A stretch of DNA of 5,944 nt from DASYQV01 sp036005125 (GCA_036005125.1 DASYQV010000374.1:1-5944), one strand, 5' to 3'. Positions 1 through 5,944 are shown, numbered from the stretch's first letter. A program made the numbers and translations. The notes: generated from the sequence alone by a model not told the origin.

Positions 1-1050
1 TTCGGCGAACGCGTTTGCCGCCTCCCGCGAGACATCCATCTCGACGGCGTGCACGCGCGTCTCGGCCTGCTGCGTCTGAATGCGCGCGCGCGCGATCTCG
101 CCCTGGTTGCGGTTGAACAGCGGGAGCGGAGCGCTGAAGAATACGCCAAGCGAGTTTCCGCTGATGGTCGCGCCCTCCTGCCGGTGATACTCGCCGCCGA
201 CGGTGTAATCCACGCGCCCGTTGGCGAGCTGGAGGCGCAGATCGGACACCGAACGCGCCTGATCCGTGCGTGCCGCCCGTACGTCGGGGCGGCGCGCGAG
301 CGCCTGCCGATACAGCTCGTCGTAGCGGATCGGCTCCAGATCCCGCCGGAGATCGCCGGTCACCCTCAGCGCGTCGCCGTCCGGTCCACGGCCAAGCAGC
401 GTGCTCAGGTGATTGCGCGCGATGCGCAGCCTGGTCTGCCGCTGGAGCACCTCGTTCTGGAACTGCAGCGCCTCGAGATTCGATCGCGACAGCTCCACCC
501 GCGCGAGATCGCCCGTGCGGACCCGGACCGTGTTGACGCGGACGATGTCGTCGAGCGCGGCGAGGTTCTCGCGCGCGAGCGCGACATTGAGCTCGGCGAG
601 CTGCACGTCGGTGAAAGCGCTCGCGACATCCAGGATGAGCGCGCGCGTGGTGTTCAACAGCTGCAGCTCGGCGACCGTTTGTGCGAGACGCGCGGTATCC
701 ATCCGGCGTTCGCGCTTGCCGCCCCGCTCGAACACGACGTCGGTTCTGACGACCTGCTCGCTGGGCGTAATGCCGGCATCGACCAGCGCCCGCTGCGGCA
801 CCATCAGGTTGGCCGTGAAGACGGGATTCGGCCTCAGTGAAGCCGTGACGAGCGAAGCTTCCGCAACGGTGACATTGAAGCGCTCGGCCAGCAGGGTCAG
901 GTTGTGGTCCATGGCCTCTCGCACCGCAGCGTCGATCGTGAGCGGTGCCTGAGGTTGAGCGGAGCGCGCGGGTGTCGCCTGCGCGCCCGCGGAAACCGGC
1001 GCGAGCGCGCACAGAGCGGCGGTACCGCAGACGAAAAGGTGACCGAACAT
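1..1050 (-). CDS. TolC-family outer-membrane efflux protein, CzcC-like (C-terminus off window)
   Basis: An uninterrupted frame of 350 codons runs from ATG at 1050 off the left edge with no stop. Residues 1-24 form a signal peptide (hydrophobic stretch, then ...VSAGAQA). Two outer-membrane-efflux-protein repeats follow. The first includes LTIDAAVREAMDHN (37-50), SLRPNPVF (71-78) and long amphipathic helices with RTGDLARVELSRSNLEA (178-194). The second starts near RRPDVRAA (253-260) and includes the strand SLGVFFSAPLPLFNRNQGEI (300-319), which resembles CzcC/CnrC-type heavy-metal efflux channels. These proteins form the trimeric outer-membrane duct of tripartite RND pumps. Family members are usually 420-450 residues, so roughly 70-100 residues are probably missing. 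The start is supported by GAGG at 1055-1058 and GGAGG at 1062-1066. The metal-efflux assignment rests on resemblance only; another TolC-family export role is possible. Confidence 0.93.
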   Translation of the reverse strand, partial: MFGHLFVCGTAALCALAPVSAGAQATPARSAQPQAPLTIDAAVREAMDHNLTLLAERFNVTVAEASLVTASLRPNPVFTANLMVPQRALVDAGITPSEQVVRTDVVFERGGKRERRMDTARLAQTVAELQLLNTTRALILDVASAFTDVQLAELNVALARENLAALDDIVRVNTVRVRTGDLARVELSRSNLEALQFQNEVLQRQTRLRIARNHLSTLLGRGPDGDALRVTGDLRRDLEPIRYDELYRQALARRPDVRAARTDQARSVSDLRLQLANGRVDYTVGGEYHRQEGATISGNSLGVFFSAPLPLFNRNQGEIARARIQTQQAETRVHAVEMDVSREAANAFAE

Positions 1051-1074
1051 CGATCCTCGTCCCTCCAAGCAAAT

Positions 1075-1111
1075 ACAGCGCGGCGAAGCCGCGACAAAGA
1101 CGCCGCGCTGT
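1075..1111 (-). promoter_or_regulatory. Hairpin in the leader of the efflux gene
   Basis: A perfect 11-bp inverted repeat (1075-1085 with 1101-1111, 15-nt loop) ends 24 bp before the start codon of the TolC-family gene. A second, mutually exclusive hairpin, CGCGGC-GAA-GCCGCG, occupies 1079-1093 and uses most of the left arm. In the leader RNA the two could not form together, which is the geometry of an attenuator or other structural switch. It could also be only a DNA operator or a chance GC-rich palindrome. No U-tract follows either stem, so it is not an obvious intrinsic terminator. Confidence 0.45.
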
Positions 1112-1232
1112 GTCAACACGCTGCGTCTTCTACGTGACACGAACGCGCTCGCGAACATCGCCAAAAAGACCAAATCAGCGCGTTAGTGTCACGGCGCGCG
1201 CACACGCGCAGGCGCGTGCACACTGGGTGTCA
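1110..1232. promoter_or_regulatory. Cluster of TGACAC motifs, putative operator region of the efflux gene
   Basis: The hexamer TGACAC occurs four times in 123 bp: minus strand at 1110-1115, plus at 1135-1140, minus at 1186-1191 and minus at 1227-1232. All four copies are followed or flanked by AGCGCG/ACGCGC-like sequence. The cluster lies in the gap upstream of the TolC-family gene. The copy at 1110-1115 overlaps a TTGACA (minus strand, 1111-1116) that would match a -35 box, but I see no convincing -10 box 16-18 bp downstream. Such repetition fits binding sites for a dimeric regulator, but which regulator is unknown. Confidence 0.4.
1133..1193. repeat. 17-bp inverted repeat with 27-bp spacer
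   Basis: The arms are 1133-1149 (CGTGACACGAACGCGCT) and 1177-1193, whose reverse complement reads CGTGACACTAACGCGCT, so 16 of 17 positions match. The spacer, 1150-1176, is locally A-rich (contains AAAAAG). The repeat lies 85 bp beyond the stop of the Asp-repeat gene and 82 bp before the start of the efflux gene. The long spacer and lack of a U-tract after the stem argue against a simple terminator. A two-site operator or recombination-like site fits the symmetry better. The structure is certain; the function is not. Confidence 0.75.
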
Positions 1233-1278
1233 GCGCGAGGTCGCGTGAAGTTGGCGCGTGTCGGGGGTTAGTCGGACG

Positions 1279-2004
1279 TCAGCTGAGGAAGAACGATGGA
1301 GGACCGCGAGGAGGGGACGGGATTAGCGGGATCGATGCGAACCACGTGGAATTCGTGCGTCCGACGGTCGGCGTCGTGACAGGGGGCCCGGCGCGTACTG
1401 GAGCGACCGGCAGGCCGCCAGTGCTCGTTGGGCCGACCGTAAGATCTGGTGACGTGATCGTGTGAACGGCGTGGAACGCGGTCGTCCCGCGGAAGGGATC
1501 CACCATGGGGGCGAGCGCCTGGGTGTCGTCCGGCGCCGGTACACCGGAGACAGCGTTCGCGTGTGTCGCAGCCTGGGGCAGATCGGCGCTCCACTTCGTG
1601 AGGACCGCCTTCCCATCCTGGAACAGCACGAGGAGATCCGCGCTGCCGTCGAAATCGACATCCACGATCGACCGCACCCGTTCGTGGGTGATCGGGTCGA
1701 ATTGATCGTCGCGGTCGGCTCGTTGATCGAAGTTGCGATCGACGAGGCGGCGGGAGATGACACCGCGTTCGTAGTATTCGTCTGTATCGGAGGTGCCGTC
1801 GAAGTTGGTGTCGGTGAGCGTGCGGCGAAGCTGCCCCGCTGCGTCGTAAAAGCGCCACAGATCGGGCCGTCCGTCTCCGTTGCGATCCTCGGTGTGAACG
1901 TAGCCGGACCGCAGGAACCACGAGCCAGCCGCCGTGACCGCACACAGCAGTACAGATGCTACTGCGACGACGCGCCAGAAGGTAACTTTCATCAGGACGC
2001 CCAT
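1279..2004 (-). CDS. Membrane-anchored or secreted protein with four Asp-rich calcium-loop-like repeats
   Basis: This is a 241-residue protein. Residues 1-31 are an export signal or N-terminal anchor (MKVTFWRVVAVASVLL from Met5, then a short hydrophobic run). Cys21 is not in a good lipobox because Leu precedes it. Four loops of the DxNxDGxxD type follow at residues 40-48 (DRNGDGRPD), 65-73 (DTNFDGTSD), 89-97 (DRNFDQRAD) and 115-123 (DVDFDGSAD), spaced about 25 residues apart. Aromatic stretches such as LWRFYD and DEYYER separate them. This matches EF-hand-like/dockerin-like Ca2+ loops in exported bacterial proteins. The tail (about 150-241) is rich in Pro, Thr and Gly with no recognised domain. 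Start choice is uncertain: Met1 (2004) and Met5 (1992) both lack a clear Shine-Dalgarno. It lies upstream of the efflux gene on the same strand. The exact function is unknown. Confidence 0.8.
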   Translation of the reverse strand: MGVLMKVTFWRVVAVASVLLCAVTAAGSWFLRSGYVHTEDRNGDGRPDLWRFYDAAGQLRRTLTDTNFDGTSDTDEYYERGVISRRLVDRNFDQRADRDDQFDPITHERVRSIVDVDFDGSADLLVLFQDGKAVLTKWSADLPQAATHANAVSGVPAPDDTQALAPMVDPFRGTTAFHAVHTITSPDLTVGPTSTGGLPVAPVRAGPPVTTPTVGRTNSTWFASIPLIPSPPRGPPSFFLS

Positions 2005-2097
2005 CGAGCTTACATAAGAGACGGGCGCTTAGCAACTGTGCGGATGCAACACAACGGCCAGTCAGGTGTTCTGCCCGGTGACAGATCGCCGAGCAAG

Positions 2098-2386
2098 CGG
2101 AGATCGCTGGGAAAAACCACACGCAGAGACCGCCGGGGAGCAGAGGCTATTCGTGCTCCGATTACCGCCGGTCAGGCCGTTCGACGTCGGTCCGCATGCG
2201 GGCCGACCCGCGTGGGGTGGAGACCATGAACACAAACCGCCTCTGAATCCGGCGCGGCTTGTGTTCGTGGTCTCGGCCCCACGTGAGCCGCCTGGGGCGG
2301 CAGTCGAACGGCCTTACATGAGTGGCGATGGCTTTGACCCCTGCTCGCCTGCGTTCCCTGCGTGAAACCGTCCCCAGCGTTCTCCG
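2098..2386. repeat. Large nested palindrome, possible MITE/REP-like element or structured RNA
   Basis: Three sets of paired arms share nearly one centre (2242-2247). Outer arms are 2098-2143 and 2341-2386, about 34 of 46 positions matching, including CGGAGA, CGCTGGG and CACGCAG blocks. Middle arms are 2174-2185 and 2303-2314, 12/12 (AGGCCGTTCGAC). Inner arms are 2211-2240 and 2254-2283, 26/30, closing on a 13-nt loop (2241-2253). Between the middle and inner stems each side carries its own hairpin (2186-2207 and 2288-2300). It fills most of the 435-bp gap between divergent genes, where a terminator is not needed. Short frames read on the two strands here (for example GDHEHKP against FVFMVS) mirror each other because of the symmetry, and I do not call them genes. 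A decayed inverted pair of a dispersed repeat is the alternative reading. Confidence 0.72.
2186..2207. repeat. Near-perfect 22-bp palindrome, left side-hairpin of the large element
   Basis: The sequence GTCGGTCCGC-AT-GCGGGCCGAC matches its own reverse complement at 20 of 22 positions; the one imperfect pair would be a G-U/G-T wobble. It lies between the 12-bp middle stem and the 30-bp inner stem of the nested palindrome. Its counterpart on the right side is CCGCC-TGG-GGCGG at 2288-2300. Together with the main stem they would make a four-way, cloverleaf-like junction. Confidence 0.65.
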
Positions 2387-2406
2387 CATTCTCTGGCCGA
2401 AACGAT

Positions 2407-2412
2407 TACAAT
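2407..2412 (+). promoter_or_regulatory. Candidate -10 box of the propeller operon
   Basis: TACAAT lies 27 bp before the ATG at 2440 and just outside the right arm of the palindrome. It differs from the sigma70 consensus TATAAT at one position. No good TTGACA-like -35 box is found at the usual distance; the region there (about 2384-2389) is inside the palindrome arm. Assignment is by position and similarity only. Confidence 0.35.
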
Positions 2413-2423
2413 CTGCGAGGCCT

Positions 2424-2429
2424 GAGGGG
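2424..2429 (+). promoter_or_regulatory. Shine-Dalgarno that decides the start at 2440
   Basis: GAGGGG, 10 nt before the ATG at 2440. It supports this ATG over the in-frame ATG at 2362, which lies within the palindrome arm and would add 26 residues in front of the signal peptide. Confidence 0.6.
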
Positions 2430-2439
2430 TCAGAACGCC

Positions 2440-3771
2440 ATGAGACGGATGTGGATCGCGTGCTGCTTTGCGATGGTCGCGCTCGCCGGTGTCTCGGCCA
2501 GCGATCGCTGGCCTCAGTTTCGCGGAGGAACCGGTGGAGTGGCCGCCGACAATCCTGCGCTGCCCGAGGTGTGGAGCCAGACCGAGAACGTGGTGTGGTC
2601 CGTCGACGTGCCGGGGACGGGGTGGAGTTCGCCGATCGTATGGGGCAACACGATCTTCGTCACCTCCGCGATCAAACCGGGTCCGCGGGAGACACCCGAC
2701 CGCGGATTTTACGGTGCCAACGGGCAGGGTAAGCCTGCAACCGAGGAGCACCGCTTCATGGTCTATGCGTTCGACCTCCAGACCGGACGGATTCGCTGGG
2801 AACGGGAAGTGCACCGCGGCGTGCCACGCGCCGTGAAGCACGTGAAGAACACCTACGCGTCGGAGACTCCCGTGACCGACGGCGAGCGGGTGTATGCGTA
2901 TTTCGGCGGCGTCGGTCTGTTCGTGTTCGACCTGAACGGAAAGCCGGTGTGGTCCACGAGCGTGGATCCGATGACGATGCGAGCCTGGGGAACGGGTGCA
3001 TCCCCCGCCGTTCACGGCGATCATCTCCTCGTCGTCAACGACAACGACGACCGATCGTCGATGACGGCGTACGACAAGCGCACCGGCAAGGTGGCCTGGC
3101 GCGTGCCCCGCGACGAGGGCAGCAACTGGTCGACGCCGTTCGTGTGGGAGCACGACTCCGGGGCGGAGATCGTGACGACGGGCAGCCGCAAGGTGCGCGC
3201 GTACGACCTGTCGGGTAGGCAGAAGTGGGAACTGAGCGGCATGACGTCGCTGCACGTGCCGACGCCGGTGGCCGCGCACGGGCTGCTGTTCATCTCCTCG
3301 GGTTTTCTCGGCGACGCACGCAGGCCGGTGTACGCGATTCGTCCCGGCGCGACAGGAGACATTTCCCTGGGCGAGGAACAGACGAGCAACCGCTTCATCG
3401 TGTGGAGCAATCCACGGCTCGGCACGTACGACACCTCGCCAATCGTCTACGGCGACTACTACTACACGCTGATGGACCGCGGGTTCCTGCTGTGTCACGA
3501 CGCGAAGACGGGGAAGGAAATCTATCCACGCCAGCGCATCACCGGCGAAGCCAGCGGCTTCACCGCTTCTCCCTGGGCCTACAACGGCAGGATCTTCGCG
3601 CTCAGCGAGGACGGCGACACGTTCGTGATGCAGGCCGGGCCGGAGTTCAAGGTGCTCAGGAAGAACCCGCTCGGCGAGATGGCGCTGGCCACGCCGGCGG
3701 TCGCCGGCGATGCGTTGATCATCAGAACCGCGTCGAAGCTGTACCGAATCGGCAAACCCAACAGCCGATGA
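2440..3771 (+). CDS. PQQ-like (WD40-like quinoprotein-fold) beta-propeller protein, exported
   Basis: A 443-residue protein. MRRMWIACCFAMVALAGVSA is a typical signal peptide with likely cleavage before SDRW. The mature N-terminus carries WPQFRGG (24-30), the opening motif of the PQQ-like propeller family common in Acidobacteriota, Planctomycetes and Verrucomicrobia. Repeated blades contain the pattern 'x-A-x-D-x-x-T-G-x-x-x-W', seen as VYAFDLQTGRIRW (108-120), VFDLNGKPVW (162-171), TAYDKRTGKVAW (209-220), VRAYDLSGRQKW (252-263) and LLCHDAKTGKEIY (350-362). Each is preceded by a 'P-V/I-x-x-G-x-x-x-x-x' strand such as SPIVWGNTIFV. No CxxCH haem motif is present, so it is not a cytochrome-fused quinohaemoprotein. 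I see no convincing set of catalytic PQQ dehydrogenase residues; a binding or scaffold (BamB-like fold) role is equally possible. It is first in a three-gene run; the upstream in-frame ATG at 2362 is rejected. Confidence 0.9.
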   Translation: MRRMWIACCFAMVALAGVSASDRWPQFRGGTGGVAADNPALPEVWSQTENVVWSVDVPGTGWSSPIVWGNTIFVTSAIKPGPRETPDRGFYGANGQGKPATEEHRFMVYAFDLQTGRIRWEREVHRGVPRAVKHVKNTYASETPVTDGERVYAYFGGVGLFVFDLNGKPVWSTSVDPMTMRAWGTGASPAVHGDHLLVVNDNDDRSSMTAYDKRTGKVAWRVPRDEGSNWSTPFVWEHDSGAEIVTTGSRKVRAYDLSGRQKWELSGMTSLHVPTPVAAHGLLFISSGFLGDARRPVYAIRPGATGDISLGEEQTSNRFIVWSNPRLGTYDTSPIVYGDYYYTLMDRGFLLCHDAKTGKEIYPRQRITGEASGFTASPWAYNGRIFALSEDGDTFVMQAGPEFKVLRKNPLGEMALATPAVAGDALIIRTASKLYRIGKPNSR

Positions 3772-4784
3772 TGCCGCTTCCGAGCCGTTCATCGTGCGGG
3801 CTCTTGTGCAGCGGGCTCCTCTCCGCGATCTGCCTCGCGCCTGCCGCCCGCGTCGCGGCGCAGGCCGTGAACCTGGAGCCCGTCGGCGTGATTGCGGAGC
3901 CTGCCGACGTCGTACGCGTCAACGGATCGTTCGCCTATGTCGCCGCCGGCCCGCGCTTCACGGTGTTCGACATCGCAAACCCGGCGTCGCCGACACGCAA
4001 GGGGTCCCTCACGTTTCCCGACACGATATACGGGATGTCGATCGTCGGATCCGTCGCGTATCTCGCAAACGGTCTGCGCGGTCTGGCGATCGTGGACCTT
4101 GCCAACGCTGATGCTCCCTTTGTCATCGGCTCGATCAAGACGCCGGGCGAAGCACTCCGGGTCGTCCTCACCGGGACGAAGGCTCTCGTGGTGAACCGGC
4201 TTTCGGGTGTCGAGGTGATCGACGTATCGAATCCCGCCCGGCCCGTGTCGGTCGGGTCGCATTACACGGACGGCTACGCGCGCGACATCGCCGTGGCCGG
4301 CGCGGTGGCGTATGTCGTCGACTCGACAAACGACCTCGCGCTTCTCGACGTCTCGAAAGCCCCACCCACCGAGCTGAGCAGGCAGGGAGCCGGCCTGACC
4401 ACCGCCATCGTGGCGGTGTCACAGCCGGCGGCCACATCGGGTAATGGAACGGCCTACGTCGTCGGCGGCGGCGCGCTTCAGGTCTATGACGTGTCGAATC
4501 CTGCCGCGGCCAGGAGAGTGGCGTCGCCGAAGATCGCCGAACAGGCTCAGGCCGCCGTGTTTCACGGGTCACTGGGTTATATAGCTGCCGGCGCGAACGG
4601 TCTTCAGGTTGTCGACGTGTCGGACCCGAAAGCCCCTCGAATCGTCGGCTCGTACAAAACCCCCGGTGTCGCCCGCGACGTGGCGGTCGCGAGCCCGCTC
4701 GTCCTCGTCGCGGTCGCGGGTCCGAAGGGAAGTAGCGCGGCCAGCACCTCACCGGCGGGTGTTTACATTCTTCGCCAGCGCTGA
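3768..4784 (+). CDS. LVIVD-repeat beta-propeller protein, exported
   Basis: A 338-residue protein that begins at the ATGA overlapping the previous stop; ATG at 3771 is an equally possible start. Residues 10-32 form a signal peptide (GLLCSGLLSAICLAPAARVA-AQA). The rest consists of LVIVD-type repeats with cores at 64 (FTVFDIANPASP), 106 (LAIVDLANADAP), 148 (VEVIDVSNPARP), 190 (LALLDVSKAPP), 237 (LQVYDVSNPAA) and 279 (LQVVDVSDPKAP). A degenerate last strand, GVYILRQR, lies at 331-338. The first four cores are exactly 42 residues apart. A short insertion around 217-227 stretches the fourth interval to 47. Seven strands suggest a closed seven-bladed propeller. LVIVD proteins are exported or surface-associated; no enzymatic activity is known for the repeat itself. 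No Shine-Dalgarno is visible, so translation is probably coupled to the upstream gene. Confidence 0.88.
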   Translation: MMPLPSRSSCGLLCSGLLSAICLAPAARVAAQAVNLEPVGVIAEPADVVRVNGSFAYVAAGPRFTVFDIANPASPTRKGSLTFPDTIYGMSIVGSVAYLANGLRGLAIVDLANADAPFVIGSIKTPGEALRVVLTGTKALVVNRLSGVEVIDVSNPARPVSVGSHYTDGYARDIAVAGAVAYVVDSTNDLALLDVSKAPPTELSRQGAGLTTAIVAVSQPAATSGNGTAYVVGGGALQVYDVSNPAAARRVASPKIAEQAQAAVFHGSLGYIAAGANGLQVVDVSDPKAPRIVGSYKTPGVARDVAVASPLVLVAVAGPKGSSAASTSPAGVYILRQR

Positions 4785-4805
4785 CGCGGCGCTTGGTCTA
4801 CGGTG

Positions 4806-5944
4806 ATGCATCCATTCGAGCATCGAGCCGGCCCGCTGCTGCTGCACGCGTTCACCGTCCTCGCGATTGGCGTCGCGGTCTCCGTGGACACGCGGCCACT
4901 CGGCGCGCAGATCGCGCCTGACACCCCACCCACCTTCGAGCTCGATGCAACATGGCCGAAACCGCTGCCGAACAACTGGATGTTCGGAGCGATCTGGGGC
5001 GCCGCCGTCGACTCGAGGGATCACATCTGGGTGATCCACAACCCGAAGGGCGGCTGGCCGATGGGCGACAACACCGTCGGCGAGATGAAGGCCGCGGGAA
5101 AGCAGCCGGCGCCGCCCGTTGTCGAATTCGACTTCGAGGGGAACGCCCTGCGGGGATGGGGCGGTCACGGTCCGGGTTACAACTGGCCTCAGGTCAGCAA
5201 CGCGGCTTACCCGTACGGAACGCCGGCCGAGCACGCCATCTTCGTCGATCATCAGGACAACATCTGGGTGGCTGGAAACGGTCATGTGGCGCTGAAGTTC
5301 AGCCCGGCTGGGAAATTCCTGTTGCAGATCGGCGAGCTCTGGAAGACCAACGGCAGCAACGACACGAGACTGCTCGGCAACCCGACGGATCTGGCGGTCG
5401 ATGCGAAGACCAACGAGGTCTACATCGCAGACGGTTACGTGAACCATCGCGTGATCGTGTTCGACGCCACGACAGGCAAGTACAAGCGCCACTGGGGCGC
5501 GTACGGACAAAAGCCGTTCGATGGGCCGGTCGTCAAGGACGATCCGAACCCCGATGACAATCTGGTGCCTGACTCGAGCAGCAGCGTCGTGCCGGGCAAT
5601 TGGCCGCTGCCACAATGGTGGCTTCCCGTTCATTGCGTGCGGGTCTCGAACGATGGGCTCGTGTACGTCTGCGACCGACAGCACTCGCGCGTTCAGGTCT
5701 TTCAGCGCAACGGATCGTTCGTCCGGGAGGTCATCCTGCCGGCGCCAGGACTGGGGGCGGCGTCGGGCGCCGCGTTTTCTCCCGATCCACAGCAACGGTT
5801 TCTCTACGTGTGCGGCGGCGGAAAGATCTGGATTCTGAACCGCGCCGACCTTCGAGTCCTCGGCTCCTTCGACAGCGCCGGCAACCATTACATCGCTGTC
5901 GACTCGAAGGGAAACATCTACACAAACGGACGCCGCGACCCCGA
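4806..5944 (+). CDS. NHL-repeat beta-propeller protein, exported (C-terminus off window)
   Basis: 379 complete codons are open to the right edge. An N-terminal hydrophobic stretch (residues 10-27, LLLHAFTVLAIGVAVSV) and ...PLGAQIAP give a probable signal peptide with cleavage near 34-37. TFELDATWPKPLPNNW (43-58) opens the mature domain. NHL-type blades are clear at 145-175 (IFVDHQDNIWVAG), 191-234 (GNPTDLAVDAKTNEVYIADG, then NHRVIVFD) and 274-310 (VRVSNDGLVYVCDRQHSRVQVF). Another starts at 363 (IAVDSKGNIYTNG). A long loop of about 30 residues (238-270, DDPNPDDN and SSSS) separates two blades. The fold resembles that of peptidyl-alpha-hydroxyglycine alpha-amidating lyase and other NHL proteins, but I cannot assign catalysis. 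The stop of the LVIVD gene is 21 bp upstream and in the same reading frame. GTG at 4803 is an alternative start; no Shine-Dalgarno is seen. Confidence 0.87.
   Translation, partial: MHPFEHRAGPLLLHAFTVLAIGVAVSVDTRPLGAQIAPDTPPTFELDATWPKPLPNNWMFGAIWGAAVDSRDHIWVIHNPKGGWPMGDNTVGEMKAAGKQPAPPVVEFDFEGNALRGWGGHGPGYNWPQVSNAAYPYGTPAEHAIFVDHQDNIWVAGNGHVALKFSPAGKFLLQIGELWKTNGSNDTRLLGNPTDLAVDAKTNEVYIADGYVNHRVIVFDATTGKYKRHWGAYGQKPFDGPVVKDDPNPDDNLVPDSSSSVVPGNWPLPQWWLPVHCVRVSNDGLVYVCDRQHSRVQVFQRNGSFVREVILPAPGLGAASGAAFSPDPQQRFLYVCGGGKIWILNRADLRVLGSFDSAGNHYIAVDSKGNIYTNGRRDP

Noticed and set aside
49..840. Open frame on the plus strand (263 codons) at the left edge
   Set aside because: It is antisense to the TolC-family gene, whose minus-strand translation has a signal peptide and family motifs throughout.
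1111..1116. TTGACA (minus strand) as a promoter -35 box for the efflux gene
   Set aside because: No TATAAT-like hexamer lies 16-18 bp downstream; the region is a GC-rich hairpin. The match is better explained by the TGACAC motif.
1133..1193. Intrinsic terminator of the Asp-repeat gene
   Set aside because: The spacer is 27 bp and no T-tract follows the stem on the minus strand; the T-run lies inside the loop.
1268..2122. Alternative minus-strand frame (284 codons) overlapping the Asp-repeat gene
   Set aside because: It is Arg/Ser/His-rich with no repeat or signal pattern. The chosen frame contains four clear DxNxDGxxD loops.
2174..2314. Integron attC site or phage attachment site
   Set aside because: The ends read GTTCGAC/GTCGAAC and do not fit the GTTRRRY/RYYYAAC core sites. 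No integrase or cassette genes are in the window.
2066..2389. Short frames on both strands inside the palindrome with mirrored peptide phrases
   Set aside because: The similarity between the two strands is a direct consequence of the inverted repeat. There is no Shine-Dalgarno and no recognised family.
2314..3792. Long open frame on the minus strand (492 codons) opposite the PQQ-like gene
   Set aside because: It has Arg/His/Pro-rich, low-complexity composition with no recognisable domain. The plus strand encodes a clear signal peptide and propeller repeats. Long antisense frames are common at this GC content.
4749..5888. Long open frame on the minus strand (379 codons) opposite the NHL gene
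   Set aside because: The same reasoning applies: the plus strand shows NHL blades, and the antisense product has no family features.

Overview
The window is a high-GC bacterial fragment made of two divergent gene blocks. Codon use, the WPQFRG-type PQQ-like propeller, the LVIVD propeller and the number of secreted beta-propeller proteins suggest a free-living Gram-negative bacterium. Acidobacteriota (Vicinamibacteria-like) is my best guess, from gene style only; no rRNA or other taxonomic marker is present.

Left block, minus strand (1-2004). A small membrane-anchored or secreted protein with four calcium-loop-like Asp-rich repeats (1279-2004) lies upstream of a CzcC/TolC-type outer-membrane efflux protein (1-1050, C-terminus off the left edge). 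The 228-bp gap between them is not empty. It holds four copies of the hexamer TGACAC, a 17-bp inverted repeat and a hairpin-forming leader just before the efflux start codon. It may be a separate control region for the efflux gene. Adaptor and inner-membrane pump genes would be expected beyond the left edge.

Central intergenic region (2005-2439). This 435-bp stretch between the divergent blocks contains no convincing gene. Most of it (about 2098-2386) is one large, imperfect nested palindrome with outer arms, a perfect 12-bp middle stem, two side hairpins and a 30-bp inner stem. It looks like a decayed MITE/REP-like element or a structured RNA. The right-hand block has a candidate -10 box and a good Shine-Dalgarno just outside it.

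Right block, plus strand (2440-5944). Three exported beta-propeller proteins of three different repeat families lie in tandem. A PQQ-like (WD40-like quinoprotein fold) protein overlaps an LVIVD-repeat protein by 4 bp (ATGA). An NHL-repeat protein follows after 21 bp and runs off the right edge. The spacing indicates one operon. All three have signal-peptide-like N-termini, so they probably act in the periplasm or at the cell surface. Their substrate or binding role cannot be read from the sequence.
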